Positions 43,310 through 52,311 of a DNA stretch of 64,000 bases are shown here, in pieces. The position numbers and the translations under genes were made by a program. The stretch covers positions 434,001-498,000 of the forward strand of contig NZ_CP162487.1 in the NCBI RefSeq assembly GCF_041240605.1. Reading direction: 5' to 3'. The first letter of the stretch is position 1. Each line of letters opens with the position of its first letter. The notes beneath the pieces are model-generated. The model saw only the letters and a list, made by a program, of their open reading frames with translations, was not told where the DNA came from and ran no database searches. This DNA comes from Xanthomonas sp. DAR 80977 (lineage in GTDB: Bacteria > Pseudomonadota > Gammaproteobacteria > Xanthomonadales > Xanthomonadaceae).

Positions 43310-44605
43310 ATGTCCGCATCGCCGCGTCCATCCCGCCTGCTGCTCGTCGCCGTGCTGCTGGCGCTGCCCGCCGCGGCGGCCGCTCAGTCCGCGGCCAACG
43401 CCTACGCCGGCAATACCCTCACCGGCGACTGGGGCGGCACGCGCAGCGCCTGGGCCGCGAACGGGGTCAGCGTCCGCGGCGACTACGTCGGCGAAGCGCT
43501 GGGGGTGACCGACGGCGGCTACGGCCGCACCGGCGCGCGCTATGCGCAGCAGGTGCGGCTGGGGCTGGACCTGGACATGGGCAAGCTCGCCGGCTGGGAG
43601 GGCGGCACCTTCCGCTTCACCCTCAACGACCGCCGCGGCCGCAGCACCTCGGTGGACCTGATCGGCAACCGCTTCCCGGTGCAGGAAGCCTATGGCGGCC
43701 AGTACACGCGCCTGTCCGAGTTCAGCTACGACCAGAAGTTCGCCGGCGGCACCTACTTCAAGCTCGGCTACTACGCGATGGGCAACCAGTTCGGCCTGCT
43801 CGGCGCCGGCACCAGCTTCGTCAATGCCGCGTTCTGCGCGCATCCGCTGGCGATGTCCGGCAACAGCGGCTGGTACAACTACCCGGTGGCGCGCTGGGGC
43901 GGCGAAGTCGCGCAGCAGCTGAGTCCGGCGCTGAACCTGCGCGTGGGCTGGTTCCAGGTCAACCCCAACCTGGCCGGCGACAACGTGCACAACGCGTTCC
44001 GCCCGTTCGTCGGCGGCACCACCGGCGGGCTGTTCCCGGTCGAGCTGACCTGGACCCCGGGCAAGGGCACGCGCCACGCCGGCGTGTACAAGGTCGGCGG
44101 CTATTACGACTCTTCGCGCGTGCCGCGCAAGGGCCTGGACAGCCGCGACACCACCGGCCGCCACGGCGCCTACCTGCTGGCCGAGCAGAAGCTGTACAGC
44201 GAGGCGGCCGATCCGGCGCGCGGCTTCAGCGTGTTCGGCGAGTACATGCAGTCCGACCGCGCCACCGCGCAGATCCGCCGCTGGTACGCGCTGGGCGGGA
44301 TCTACCAGGGCATCGGCGCGCGCAGCCAGGACCGCATCGCGCTGGGCTACGTCGGCGGCGACATCAACCGCACGCTGGTGGATGCGCGCCGCGCCTCGCT
44401 GGTCGAGGCCGGGGTGCCGGCGGATTCGCCGCTGTACGCGCTGAGCGGGGCGGAGGAACTGTACGAGCTGTCCTACAGCTTCCAGGCCACGCCCTGGCTG
44501 ATGCTGCGCCCGGATGTGCAGTACGTGGTCAATCCCGGCACCTTCTCCTATCGCCAGACCGACAACGCCTGGGTGGTCGGCCTGCAGGCCAAGGTCACGT
44601 TCTGA
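43310..44605 (+). CDS. OprB-type carbohydrate-selective porin
   Basis: 431 residues from ATG 43310 (AAGAG upstream); an ATG at 43277 adds 11 residues but has no ribosome site. Signal peptide about 1-27. LTGDWGGTRSAW is the hallmark N-terminus of OprB porins; barrel strands with aromatic girdles follow, including QYTRLSEFSYDQKF and a typical GYYDSS segment, ending in VTF. Would admit sugars or small aromatic acids through the outer membrane. Confidence 0.9.
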   Translation: MSASPRPSRLLLVAVLLALPAAAAAQSAANAYAGNTLTGDWGGTRSAWAANGVSVRGDYVGEALGVTDGGYGRTGARYAQQVRLGLDLDMGKLAGWEGGTFRFTLNDRRGRSTSVDLIGNRFPVQEAYGGQYTRLSEFSYDQKFAGGTYFKLGYYAMGNQFGLLGAGTSFVNAAFCAHPLAMSGNSGWYNYPVARWGGEVAQQLSPALNLRVGWFQVNPNLAGDNVHNAFRPFVGGTTGGLFPVELTWTPGKGTRHAGVYKVGGYYDSSRVPRKGLDSRDTTGRHGAYLLAEQKLYSEAADPARGFSVFGEYMQSDRATAQIRRWYALGGIYQGIGARSQDRIALGYVGGDINRTLVDARRASLVEAGVPADSPLYALSGAEELYELSYSFQATPWLMLRPDVQYVVNPGTFSYRQTDNAWVVGLQAKVTF

Positions 44606-44667
44606 TGCAGCCCGCCGCGTCCCGGCGCGTTGCGCTGCGTCCTCCATCGCTTCCACGAGGTGTCCCG

Positions 44668-45552
44668 ATGACCCTGTTCCTGTCGCGCGTCTGCGCCGCC
44701 GCCCTGGCCGGGCTGCTGATCCTTGCCGCAGCGCCGGCGTCGGCGCAGTCCGCTGCGGCGGCACCGGCATTGCCGCCGACCAAGGTGCTCGACGTGCGCG
44801 GGGTGCGCATCGGCGAAGGCGCGCCCAAGACCATCGTGCCGATCACCGCCACCACCGCCGACGAGGCGCTGGCCCAGGCCGCGCGCATCGCCGCCAATGC
44901 CGATACCGACATCGCCGAATGGCGCATCGACTACCTGGACATCGCGCTCGACCGCAAGGCGCTGGCGCGGCTGGGGCCGCAAGTGGCCAAGGCCCTGCAC
45001 GGCAAGCCGCTGCTGCTGACCTTCCGCACCAAGGCCGAGGGCGGCGCCAGGCCGATCGCCGACGCCGACTACGGCAAGCTCTATGCGACGCTGCTGAAGG
45101 CGCGCTTCGCCGACCTGCTGGACGTGGAGATGTTCCGCGATGCGGCGCTGGTGCAGGCGCTGGTCGCGCAGGCGCACGCCGCCGGCGTGGCCGTGGTCAT
45201 GTCCAGCCACGACTTCGAGCGCACCCCCGACACCGCCGAGATCGTCGCGCGCCTGCAGCGCCAGCAGGCGCTGGGCGCGGACGTGCTGAAGATCGCGGTG
45301 ATGCCGCACGACGCCGGCGACGTGCTCAAGCTGCTCGACGCCACCTGGCAGCTGCGCCGCAGCAGCGACCGCCCGCTGCTGACCATGGCGATGGGCGGCA
45401 CCGGCGTGGTCTCGCGCCTGTCCGGCGAGACCTTCGGCCAGGCGCTGACCTTCGGCATGCTCGGCAAGGCCTCGGCGCCGGGGCAGGTCGAGGTCGGCCG
45501 GCTGCGCGAAGTGCTTGACACGATCCACCAGGCCGCCAGCGCCGCGCGCTGA
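44668..45552 (+). CDS. Exported type I 3-dehydroquinate dehydratase
   Basis: 294 residues from ATG 44668 behind ACGAGGTG. Converts 3-dehydroquinate to 3-dehydroshikimate through a Schiff base. The active His181 (MSSHDFERTP) and Lys208 (ADVLKIAVMP) are 27 apart, exactly as in E. coli AroD (H143/K170); Glu in AEWRIDYL and the C-terminal FGKASAPGQ-like GKASAPGQ loop also fit. Unlike AroD it has a signal peptide (about 1-27, …APASAQ), so it should work in the periplasm. That suits catabolism of quinate rather than biosynthesis. It is flanked by a porin and an aromatic-acid importer. Confidence 0.9.
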   Translation: MTLFLSRVCAAALAGLLILAAAPASAQSAAAAPALPPTKVLDVRGVRIGEGAPKTIVPITATTADEALAQAARIAANADTDIAEWRIDYLDIALDRKALARLGPQVAKALHGKPLLLTFRTKAEGGARPIADADYGKLYATLLKARFADLLDVEMFRDAALVQALVAQAHAAGVAVVMSSHDFERTPDTAEIVARLQRQQALGADVLKIAVMPHDAGDVLKLLDATWQLRRSSDRPLLTMAMGGTGVVSRLSGETFGQALTFGMLGKASAPGQVEVGRLREVLDTIHQAASAAR

Positions 45553-45580
45553 GCCGGTCCCGCCACCCAGGAGTTCCGCC

Positions 45581-46891
45581 ATGAGCCACGCCGCCGCCGC
45601 GCCATCCTCCGTCGTGCTCGAGCGCATGAGCGGCTTCCAGTGGATCGCGATCGCGATCTGCGTGCTGCTCAACATGCTCGACGGCTTCGACGTGATGGTG
45701 ATGGCGTTCACCGCGCCGCATATCTCCGGCGACTGGCAGCTGTCGGGCAAGGTGCTGGGGCTGATGCTCAGCGCCGGCCTGGTCGGGATGGCGATCGGTT
45801 CGCTGTTCCTGGCGCCGTTGGCCGACCGCATCGGGCGGCGCGCGGTGATCCTGTGGTGCCTGGGCATCCTGACCGTGGGCATGGCGCTGTCGGCGCTGGC
45901 GCAGGACGCGTGGCAGCTCGGGCTGCTGCGCGTGTTCACCGGCGTCGGCATCGGCGGCATGCTGGCCAGCGTCGGCGTGATCACCGCCGAGTACGCCGAC
46001 GCCAAGTGGCGCAGCACCGCGGTGGCGCTGCAGGCCACCGGCTATCCGGTCGGCGCCACCCTGGGCGGGTTGATCGCCGCGTTCGTGCTCGCGCGCTGGA
46101 GCTGGCACGCGGTGTTCCTGCTGGGCGCGGCGGCGTCGCTGCTGTGCGTGCCGCTGGTGCTGCGCTGGCTGCCGGAATCGCTGGACTTCCTGGTCACGCG
46201 GCGCCCGCCCGGCGCGCTGGCGCGGCTCAACGCGCTGCTGGCGCGGATGCGGATGGCGCCGCTGGCCGAACTGCCGCCGCTGCCGGTGCGCGCCATCGGC
46301 GACAAGCAGGGCTACGCGGCACTGTTCGTCGGCAGCCTGCGCAGGCCGGCGCTGCTGATCGCGCTGGCGTTCTTCCTGCACATGTTCGCGTTCTACTTCG
46401 TGCTCAGCTGGACCCCCAAGCTGCTGGTCGCCGCCGGCGTCTCGGCGCAAGAGGGCATCACGGGCGGGGTGCTGCTGAACCTGGGCGGCATCGTCGGCGG
46501 CAGCCTGTTCGGCTGGCTGGCCTCGCGCCTGCCGCTGCCGCGCCTGACCATCGTCAGCCTGCTGCTGGCCGGGCTGGGCATGGCGCTGTTCGCCGGCTTC
46601 AACACCCGGCTCGGCATCGCCTTCCCGGTGGCGTTCGTGATCGGCGCGGCGCTGTTCGCGGCGATGGCCGGCCTGTACGCGACCGCGCCGGCGGTGTTCG
46701 CGCCGCAGGTGCGCAGCACCGGGCTGGGCTGGGCGATCGGCATCGGCCGGCTCGGCGCGATCCTGTCGCCGCTGACGGTGGGCCTGCTGGTCGACCGCGG
46801 CTGGACGCCGTCGACGCTGTACGTGGTCTGCGCGGTGCCGCTGCTGCTGGCCGCCGCGGTCTGCCTGCTGTTGCAGCGTAGCGCGCGCTGA
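45581..46891 (+). CDS. MFS aromatic-acid:H+ symporter (AAHS type)
   Basis: 436 residues from ATG 45581, GGAG eight bases before. Twelve membrane spans. The first contains LLNMLDGFDVMVMAFTAPHI, the D-G-(F/Y)-D motif of PcaK/BenK-type transporters; ADRIGRRAV is the loop 2-3 MFS motif and WLPESLDFL the central one. Probably imports hydroxycinnamates, protocatechuate-like or quinate-derived acids. 28 bases after the dehydratase, so co-transcribed. Confidence 0.93.
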   Translation: MSHAAAAPSSVVLERMSGFQWIAIAICVLLNMLDGFDVMVMAFTAPHISGDWQLSGKVLGLMLSAGLVGMAIGSLFLAPLADRIGRRAVILWCLGILTVGMALSALAQDAWQLGLLRVFTGVGIGGMLASVGVITAEYADAKWRSTAVALQATGYPVGATLGGLIAAFVLARWSWHAVFLLGAAASLLCVPLVLRWLPESLDFLVTRRPPGALARLNALLARMRMAPLAELPPLPVRAIGDKQGYAALFVGSLRRPALLIALAFFLHMFAFYFVLSWTPKLLVAAGVSAQEGITGGVLLNLGGIVGGSLFGWLASRLPLPRLTIVSLLLAGLGMALFAGFNTRLGIAFPVAFVIGAALFAAMAGLYATAPAVFAPQVRSTGLGWAIGIGRLGAILSPLTVGLLVDRGWTPSTLYVVCAVPLLLAAAVCLLLQRSAR

Positions 46892-47222
46892 GCCGGGCGC
46901 CGGCCTGGCGGCGACGTCAGGAGACGTTGCCGAATGCTGCAGTGCAGCTTGCCATCATGATTATGATCAATAACTATTATTCAAAGTAACTGAAGCGTGC
47001 GGCGCCCGGTCCGGGTCGCCGACGCGGGACGGATCGGATCGTGGCGGTTGCGCGCCAGTCCGAAGCCGCGGTGTCCATGGCGTGTGGTCGGATCCGGGAG
47101 GATGCGGATGCAGCAGCGAGGCAGTGCGTCGTTCTTGCCGGCCATGCCGGCGCCCGCGGTGCCTGCGGCGGCGCCATGCGGCCGCGCGCCGCTGGCGGCC
47201 GGGACCGGCGAACGCCTGCGCT
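46892..47222. other. Intergenic with AT-rich operator-like palindromes
   Basis: 331 bases between the transporter and the MarR gene. Two palindromes stand out in an AT-rich island: ATCATGATTATGAT (46954-46967) and AATAACTATTATT (46969-46981), nearly contiguous. MarR-type regulators bind such sites, so this is the likely autoregulated promoter. The remaining 200 bases show nothing distinct. Confidence 0.6.
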
Positions 47223-47741
47223 ATGCTGTGCGCACCGCTTCCCGGACATGGCGCACCGCCCTTGAGCAACACGGAACTCCCCGACAGCAGCGCGCCGGCC
47301 GACTCGATCGACCAGGCCCGGCTGACCCGGCTGCTCGGCTTCCGGCTGACCCGGACCGAGCTGCAGATCCGGCGGATGTTCCTGGATTGCGTGCGCGCCT
47401 ACGAACTCAAGCCGGTCGACTTCTCGGTGCTGGTGCTGGTGGATGCGAACAGCGGCGCCAACCAGCGCCAGCTCGCCGAGGTGCTCGACGTCTCCCCGCC
47501 CAACCTGGCGATCGTGATCGCGCGGCTGATCAAGCGCCGGCTGCTGCGCCAGGTGCGCGGACGCCAGGACCGGCGCATGCAGCATCTGCATCTGACCGCG
47601 GCCGGCAAGGCGCTGCTGGACGAGGCCGAGGCCGCGGTGCAGCAGATGGAGGCGCAACTGCTGCAGGCGCTGGGCGCGTCCGCCGGGCGCTCGCTGCTGC
47701 GTGCGCTCGACCTGCTCGCCAGGATCGAACCGACGACCTGA
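47223..47741 (+). CDS. MarR family transcriptional regulator
   Basis: 172 residues from ATG 47223; TTG 47262, just before SNTELPDSS, is an alternative start, and neither has a clear ribosome site. A winged helix-turn-helix spans about 65-145: FSVLVLVDANSGANQRQLAE, LDVSPPNLAIVIARLIKRRL and the wing RGRQDRRMQHLHLTAAG. Cytoplasmic repressor released by aromatic ligands in related clusters (hydroxycinnamoyl-CoA thioesters for FerR/HcaR-type proteins). It precedes the ferulate genes in the same direction. Confidence 0.9.
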   Translation: MLCAPLPGHGAPPLSNTELPDSSAPADSIDQARLTRLLGFRLTRTELQIRRMFLDCVRAYELKPVDFSVLVLVDANSGANQRQLAEVLDVSPPNLAIVIARLIKRRLLRQVRGRQDRRMQHLHLTAAGKALLDEAEAAVQQMEAQLLQALGASAGRSLLRALDLLARIEPTT

Positions 47742-47877
47742 TTGCCGCGGCGCCCGCGCGCCGCCCCGCCGCGTCCCGCTCCACGCTGCCGTGTGTCCCG
47801 GCCGGCGCGTGCAGCGCGTGCGGCGTTCCTCTCCCCCCGCGCTCGGCCGTTCCATCCTGTCCAGGAGAACCATCGCC

Positions 47878-48885
47878 GTGAGTCGCATGTCCGTCGCCGT
47901 CCCCGCAACGCCGCGTCCGCGGCATCTCTCCTTCGCCCTGCTGCTCTCGCTCGCCGGCACCCCGGCCTGGGCGCAGAGCGTGCCGCAGACGGTGCAGCTC
48001 CCGAACGGGCTGAACACCGGCGGCACCAGCTTCCTGGATGGCTTCACCCGCACCGAGCCAGGCTGGGGGATCGTGCAGTACGCACGCTACACGCACCTGG
48101 ACGCGATCGAGGACGCGCGCGGCAACGACGTGCCGGCGTTCCGCGGCACCGACATCGGCTCCACGCTGCTGCTGACCCAGTTCGCCTACGCCACGCCGTA
48201 CAAGCTGTTCGGCGGCGTGCTCGGGCTCAACGCGCTGGTGCCGCTGGTCAACCTCGACGCCTCGTTCGCCAGCGACAGCCCGGCGCGGCTGCGCGACAAC
48301 GGCTCCGGCCTGGGCGACATCACCTTCGGCCCGTATCTGCAGATGCTGCCGACGATCCGCGACGGGCGTCCGGTGTTCATCCAGCGCTTCGAGTTCGACG
48401 CGATCGCGCCGGTGGGCAAGTTCGATCGCGACCGCGATCTCAACCAGAGCTCGGGCTATTGGTCGCTGATCCCGAGCTGGGCGTTCACCGTGTTGCCCAC
48501 GCCGCAGTGGGAGCTCAGCGCACGCCTGAACTACCTCTACAACTTCCGCGCCGACAAGGCCGCCAACGCGCCGCAGCTGGCCGGCTTCGCGTTCCGCAAC
48601 GGCCAGGCCGGCGATGCGTTCTGGGTCAATTTCGCCGGTTCCTACGCGCTGACCCCGGCGTTCCGGCTGGGCGTGAACGGCTACTACCTCAAGCAGCTGC
48701 GCGACAACCGCACCAACGGCGAGCGCGTGGCCGACACCAAGCAGAGCCAGTTCTATCTCGGCCCCGGCGCGTCGTGGCGGATCGATGCGCACAACATCCT
48801 CAATGCCAATGTGTACCTGCCGGTGGAGGTGAAGAACGCCGCCTCCGGCAACAACGTCAACTTCCAGTACATCCACGTGTTCTGA
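47878..48885 (+). CDS. Outer-membrane protein, phenol-degradation transporter type
   Basis: 335 residues; GTG 47878 has AGGAGAA eight bases before it (ATG 47887 is in frame). Signal peptide about 1-37 (…GTPAWAQ). A barrel-like sequence with LPNGLNTGGTSFLDGFTRTE and repeated G-x-N-Y-x-Y strands ends in YIHVF. Matches the 'transporter / MetA-pathway phenol degradation' family often found in aromatic clusters. Probably takes lignin monomers across the outer membrane. Confidence 0.87.
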   Translation: MSRMSVAVPATPRPRHLSFALLLSLAGTPAWAQSVPQTVQLPNGLNTGGTSFLDGFTRTEPGWGIVQYARYTHLDAIEDARGNDVPAFRGTDIGSTLLLTQFAYATPYKLFGGVLGLNALVPLVNLDASFASDSPARLRDNGSGLGDITFGPYLQMLPTIRDGRPVFIQRFEFDAIAPVGKFDRDRDLNQSSGYWSLIPSWAFTVLPTPQWELSARLNYLYNFRADKAANAPQLAGFAFRNGQAGDAFWVNFAGSYALTPAFRLGVNGYYLKQLRDNRTNGERVADTKQSQFYLGPGASWRIDAHNILNANVYLPVEVKNAASGNNVNFQYIHVF

Positions 48886-48901
48886 ACCGGATTTCCTTCT
48901 C

Positions 48902-49669
48902 ATGACCCTGCACAACAAGACTCTCGTGGTGACCGGCGTGGCCTCGGGCATCGGCGGCGAGGTGGCGCGGCTGGCGCGCTTCCATGGCGCGCGCGTGATC
49001 GGCGTGGACCGCAACCCGGTCAGCATGACGCTGGACGGTTTCCACCAGGCCGACCTCGGCGATCCGGCCGCGATCGATGCGCTGGTGGCGCACTTGCCCG
49101 AGCGCATCGACGCGCTGGCCAACATCGCCGGCGTGCCCGGCACCGCGCCGGTGGCGCTGGTGGCGAAGGTGAACTACCTGGGCCTGCGCCATCTCAGCCA
49201 GGCGCTGCTGCCGCGGATCGCGCCCGGCGGCAGCATCGTCAACGTCGCCTCGATCCTCGGCGCGGAATGGCCGCAACGGCTGGACCTGCATCGCGAACTG
49301 GCGCAGACCCCCGACTACGCCGCCGGCGCACGCTGGCTGCAGGCGCATCCGGTGGCGCAGGCCACCTGCTACCAGTACTTCAAGGAAGCGCTGATCGTGT
49401 GGAGCGCGCTGCGCTCGCAGGACTGGTTCGCCGGCCACGACGTGCGCGTCAACAGCGTCGCGCCCGGCCCGGTGTTCACGCCGATCCTCGGCGATTTCGT
49501 GACCATGCTCGGGCCCGAGCGGGTCCAGGCCGACGCCGGCAAGATGAAGCGCCCGGCCTATGCCGACGAGGTCGCCGAGGCGATCGTGTTCCTCGCCTCC
49601 GATGCCGCGCGCTGGATCAACGGCGTCAACCTGCCGGTGGATGGCGGCCTGGCCGCCACCGCGATCTGA
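48902..49669 (+). CDS. calA: Coniferyl-alcohol dehydrogenase (SDR)
   Basis: 255 residues. Oxidises coniferyl alcohol to coniferyl aldehyde with NAD(P). Short-chain dehydrogenase features: TGVASGIGGEVARL at the N-terminus (TGxxxGxG), ALANIAGVPG (NAG-like), VASILG, catalytic Y-x-x-x-K in CYQYFKEAL and the C-terminal DGGLAATAI. The VNSVAPGPVFTPIL loop and the acid insert resemble CalA-type enzymes. Start 16 bases after the previous stop. First catabolic gene of the ferulate set. Confidence 0.88.
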   Translation: MTLHNKTLVVTGVASGIGGEVARLARFHGARVIGVDRNPVSMTLDGFHQADLGDPAAIDALVAHLPERIDALANIAGVPGTAPVALVAKVNYLGLRHLSQALLPRIAPGGSIVNVASILGAEWPQRLDLHRELAQTPDYAAGARWLQAHPVAQATCYQYFKEALIVWSALRSQDWFAGHDVRVNSVAPGPVFTPILGDFVTMLGPERVQADAGKMKRPAYADEVAEAIVFLASDAARWINGVNLPVDGGLAATAI

Positions 49670-49707
49670 ACCTCCGTTCTCCCGTCCATTTTCCGAGACC
49701 ACGCACC

Positions 49708-51177
49708 ATGAATGTCACCAGCACTCCCCTGGCCCATGCCGCGACCTGGCAGGGCACGCTGTTCGACGGCGACTGGATCGCCGCGACGCAGACCCTCGAG
49801 GTGATCGAACCCGGCTCCGGCCAGCCGCTGTACGCGGTCGGCAAGGCCGGGCCGGCCGAGGTCGGCGCCGCGGTGGCGAAGGCGCGCGCCGCGCAGCGCG
49901 CCTGGGCCGCGACGCCGCCGCGCGAGCGCGCCGCGGTGTTCCATCGCGCCGCGGCGATCCTGCAGGAGCAGGCGCCCGCCGCCGCGGCGCTGATCGCGCG
50001 CGAGACCGGCGGCATCCTGGCCAAGGGCGAACACGAGGTGCGCGAGGCGATCGTGCTGCTGCAGCGCGCCGCGGCGATGCCGCTGCACGCCAGCGGTCAG
50101 GTGCTGCCGAGCGTGCCCGGCCGCCTGAGCCTGGCGCGGCAGTTGCCGCTGGGCGTGATCGGGGTGATCTCGCCGTTCAACTTCCCGCTGGTGCTGTCGC
50201 TGCGCTCGGTGGCGCCGGCGCTGGCGGTCGGCAATGCGGTGGTGCTCAAGCCCGATCCGCGCACCCCGTACGCCGGCGGCTTCGTCATCGCCGAGGTGCT
50301 GGCCGCCGCCGGCCTGCCCAAGGGCCTGCTGCACGTGCTGCCCGGTGGCGCCGATGCCGGCCAGGCGCTGGTCGAGGCGCCCGGCGTGCCGATGATCGCC
50401 TTCACCGGCTCCACTGCGGCCGGCCGCAAGATCGGCGAGCTGGCCGGCCGGCACTTGAAGAAGGTCTCGCTGGAACTGGGCGGCAAGAACGCGCTGATCG
50501 TGCTGGAGGACGCCGACCTGGAGCGCGCGGTCTCGGCGATCGCCTTCGGCGCCTACTTCCATCAGGGCCAGATCTGCATGGCCACCGGCCGCGTGCTGGT
50601 CCAGCGCGGCATCGCCGCCGAGCTGACCCGGCGCCTGGCCGAGAAGGCGCGGCACCTGCCGGTCGGCGACCCGGCCAGCGGCCAGGTCGCGCTGGGGCCG
50701 ATCATCGACCAGCGCCAGCTGCAGAACATCGCGGACATCGTCGCCGCCTCGGTCGCGGCCGGCGCGGTGGTCGAGGCCGGCGGCAGCCATGAGGGCCTGT
50801 TCTACGCGCCGACGGTGCTGTCCAACGTGCAGCCGGGCATGCGCGCGTTCGAGGAGGAAGTGTTCGGGCCGGTGGCCAACATCATCGTCTTCGACAGCGA
50901 CGACGAGGCGGTGGAGCTGGCCAACCGCACCGAGTACGGCCTGTCGGCCGGTGTGATCTCGGCTTCGGTGGGTCGCGCGCTGGCGATCGGCGAACGCCTG
51001 CACACCGGGTTGCTGCACATCAACGACCAGACCGTGGCCGACGAGGTGGTCAACCCGTTCGGCGGCACCGGCGCCTCCGGCAACGGCACCAGCGTCGGCG
51101 GCCCGGCGGACTGGGAGCAGTACACCCACTGGCAGTGGGTCACGATCAAGGATGCGGTGCCGCAGTACCCGTACTGA
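49708..51177 (+). CDS. Aryl-aldehyde (vanillin/benzaldehyde) dehydrogenase
   Basis: 489 residues from ATG 49708. NAD-dependent aldehyde dehydrogenase: SPFNFPLVLSLRSVAPAL, FTGSTAAGRKIGELAG, general base Glu in SLELGGKN and nucleophile Cys in GQICMATGR. The close relation is to benzaldehyde/vanillin dehydrogenases (Vdh, LigV). Oxidises vanillin, 4-hydroxybenzaldehyde and possibly coniferyl aldehyde. Cytoplasmic. Followed by a fold-back repeat before the hydratase gene. Confidence 0.92.
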   Translation: MNVTSTPLAHAATWQGTLFDGDWIAATQTLEVIEPGSGQPLYAVGKAGPAEVGAAVAKARAAQRAWAATPPRERAAVFHRAAAILQEQAPAAAALIARETGGILAKGEHEVREAIVLLQRAAAMPLHASGQVLPSVPGRLSLARQLPLGVIGVISPFNFPLVLSLRSVAPALAVGNAVVLKPDPRTPYAGGFVIAEVLAAAGLPKGLLHVLPGGADAGQALVEAPGVPMIAFTGSTAAGRKIGELAGRHLKKVSLELGGKNALIVLEDADLERAVSAIAFGAYFHQGQICMATGRVLVQRGIAAELTRRLAEKARHLPVGDPASGQVALGPIIDQRQLQNIADIVAASVAAGAVVEAGGSHEGLFYAPTVLSNVQPGMRAFEEEVFGPVANIIVFDSDDEAVELANRTEYGLSAGVISASVGRALAIGERLHTGLLHINDQTVADEVVNPFGGTGASGNGTSVGGPADWEQYTHWQWVTIKDAVPQYPY

Positions 51178-51191
51178 GCGACGTGCGTCAG

Positions 51192-51416
51192 CCCCTCTCC
51201 CGCCGGGAGAGGGGTTGGGGGCGCCGCAAGAAATCCGCAGAAGCCGCCATGACGAACGCGTCGCCACGCGCCAGCCAAGGTGAACCATCGTGATGCTGTT
51301 GCTGGATCGTTTGCCTCACTGGCGCGTGGCGACGCGTTCGTCTTCACTGCGGCGTTGGATTTCTCGCGGCGCCCCTCATCCGCCCCTACGGGGCACCTTC
51401 TCCCGACGGGAGAAGG
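51192..51416. repeat. Fold-back intergenic element
   Basis: A long imperfect inverted repeat fills the gap between the aldehyde dehydrogenase and hydratase genes. Arms 51251-51274 and 51319-51342 are a perfect 24-base inverted match; 51220-51236 and 51357-51373 pair at 16 of 17. Small perfect hairpins cap both ends: CCCCTCTCCC/GGGAGAGGGG (51192-51214) and CCTTCTCCC/GGGAGAAGG (51396-51416). Looks like a miniature mobile or REP-type element. Confidence 0.85.
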
Positions 51417-51452
51417 AGGATTCCCATTCTCCCCCCACTGAGGTTGATCCAC

Positions 51453-52295
51453 ATGAGCAGCAACACCGAACAAGACACCGTCGCCTATGCCGTCGAGGAC
51501 GGCGTGGCCTGGGTGAAATTCAACCGCCCGGAGAAGCGCAACGCGATGAGTCCGGCGCTCAACCGCAGGATGATGGAGGTGCTGGACGCGCTCGAGTTCC
51601 GCGACGACGTGCGCGTGCTGGTGCTGAGCGGCGAGGGCAGCGCCTGGACCGCCGGCATGGACCTGCAGGAGTATTTCCGCGACACCGAGGCGCACGGCCT
51701 GGCCGGCACGCGCAAGGCGCAGCGCGAGAGCTACGGCTGGTGGCGGCGTCTGCGCTGGTACCAGAAGCCGACCATCGCGATGGTCAACGGCTGGTGCTTC
51801 GGCGGCGGCTACGGCCCGCTGTTCGCCTGCGACCTGGCCTTCGCCGCCGAGGAGGCCAAGTTCGGCCTGTCCGAGATCAACTGGGGCATCCTGCCCGGCG
51901 GCGGCGCGTCCAAGGTGGCGGCCGAGTTGCTGTCGTTCCGGCGCGCGATGTACCACGCCATGCTCGGCGAGCCGATCGACGGGCGCACTGCCGCCGAGTG
52001 GGGCCTGGTCAACGAGGCGCTGCCGGGCGAGCGCCTGCGCGCGCGCGTGGCGGAGGTGGCGCAGGCCTTGTCGAAGAAGAATCCGGTGGCGCTGAAGGCG
52101 ACCAAGGACGCGGTCCGCCGCGTGCGCGAGATGACCTACGAGAACGCCGAGGACTACCTGGTGCGCGCGCAGGAGGCGGCCAACAGCTACGACAACGACG
52201 GCCGCAAGGAAGGCCTGAAGCAGTTCCTGGACGAGAAGACCTACAAGCCCGGCCTGGGCGCCTACGACCTGTCCCGGCAACGCCGCGACGCCTGA
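51453..52295 (+). CDS. Hydroxycinnamoyl-CoA hydratase-lyase
   Basis: 280 residues from ATG 51453 (GAGG nine bases before; a TTG at 51444 adds three residues). Hydrates feruloyl- and coumaroyl-CoA and cleaves them to vanillin or 4-hydroxybenzaldehyde plus acetyl-CoA. Crotonase fold with NRPEKRNAMSP, oxyanion-hole GWCFGGGYGPLFACDL, acid Glu in KFGLSEINWGI and the lyase-specific SYDNDGRKEGLKQFLDEK carrying the conserved Tyr. Length matches Pseudomonas HCHL (276). Confidence 0.95.
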   Translation: MSSNTEQDTVAYAVEDGVAWVKFNRPEKRNAMSPALNRRMMEVLDALEFRDDVRVLVLSGEGSAWTAGMDLQEYFRDTEAHGLAGTRKAQRESYGWWRRLRWYQKPTIAMVNGWCFGGGYGPLFACDLAFAAEEAKFGLSEINWGILPGGGASKVAAELLSFRRAMYHAMLGEPIDGRTAAEWGLVNEALPGERLRARVAEVAQALSKKNPVALKATKDAVRRVREMTYENAEDYLVRAQEAANSYDNDGRKEGLKQFLDEKTYKPGLGAYDLSRQRRDA

Positions 52296-52311
52296 CCACA
52301 GCGAGGCCGCG

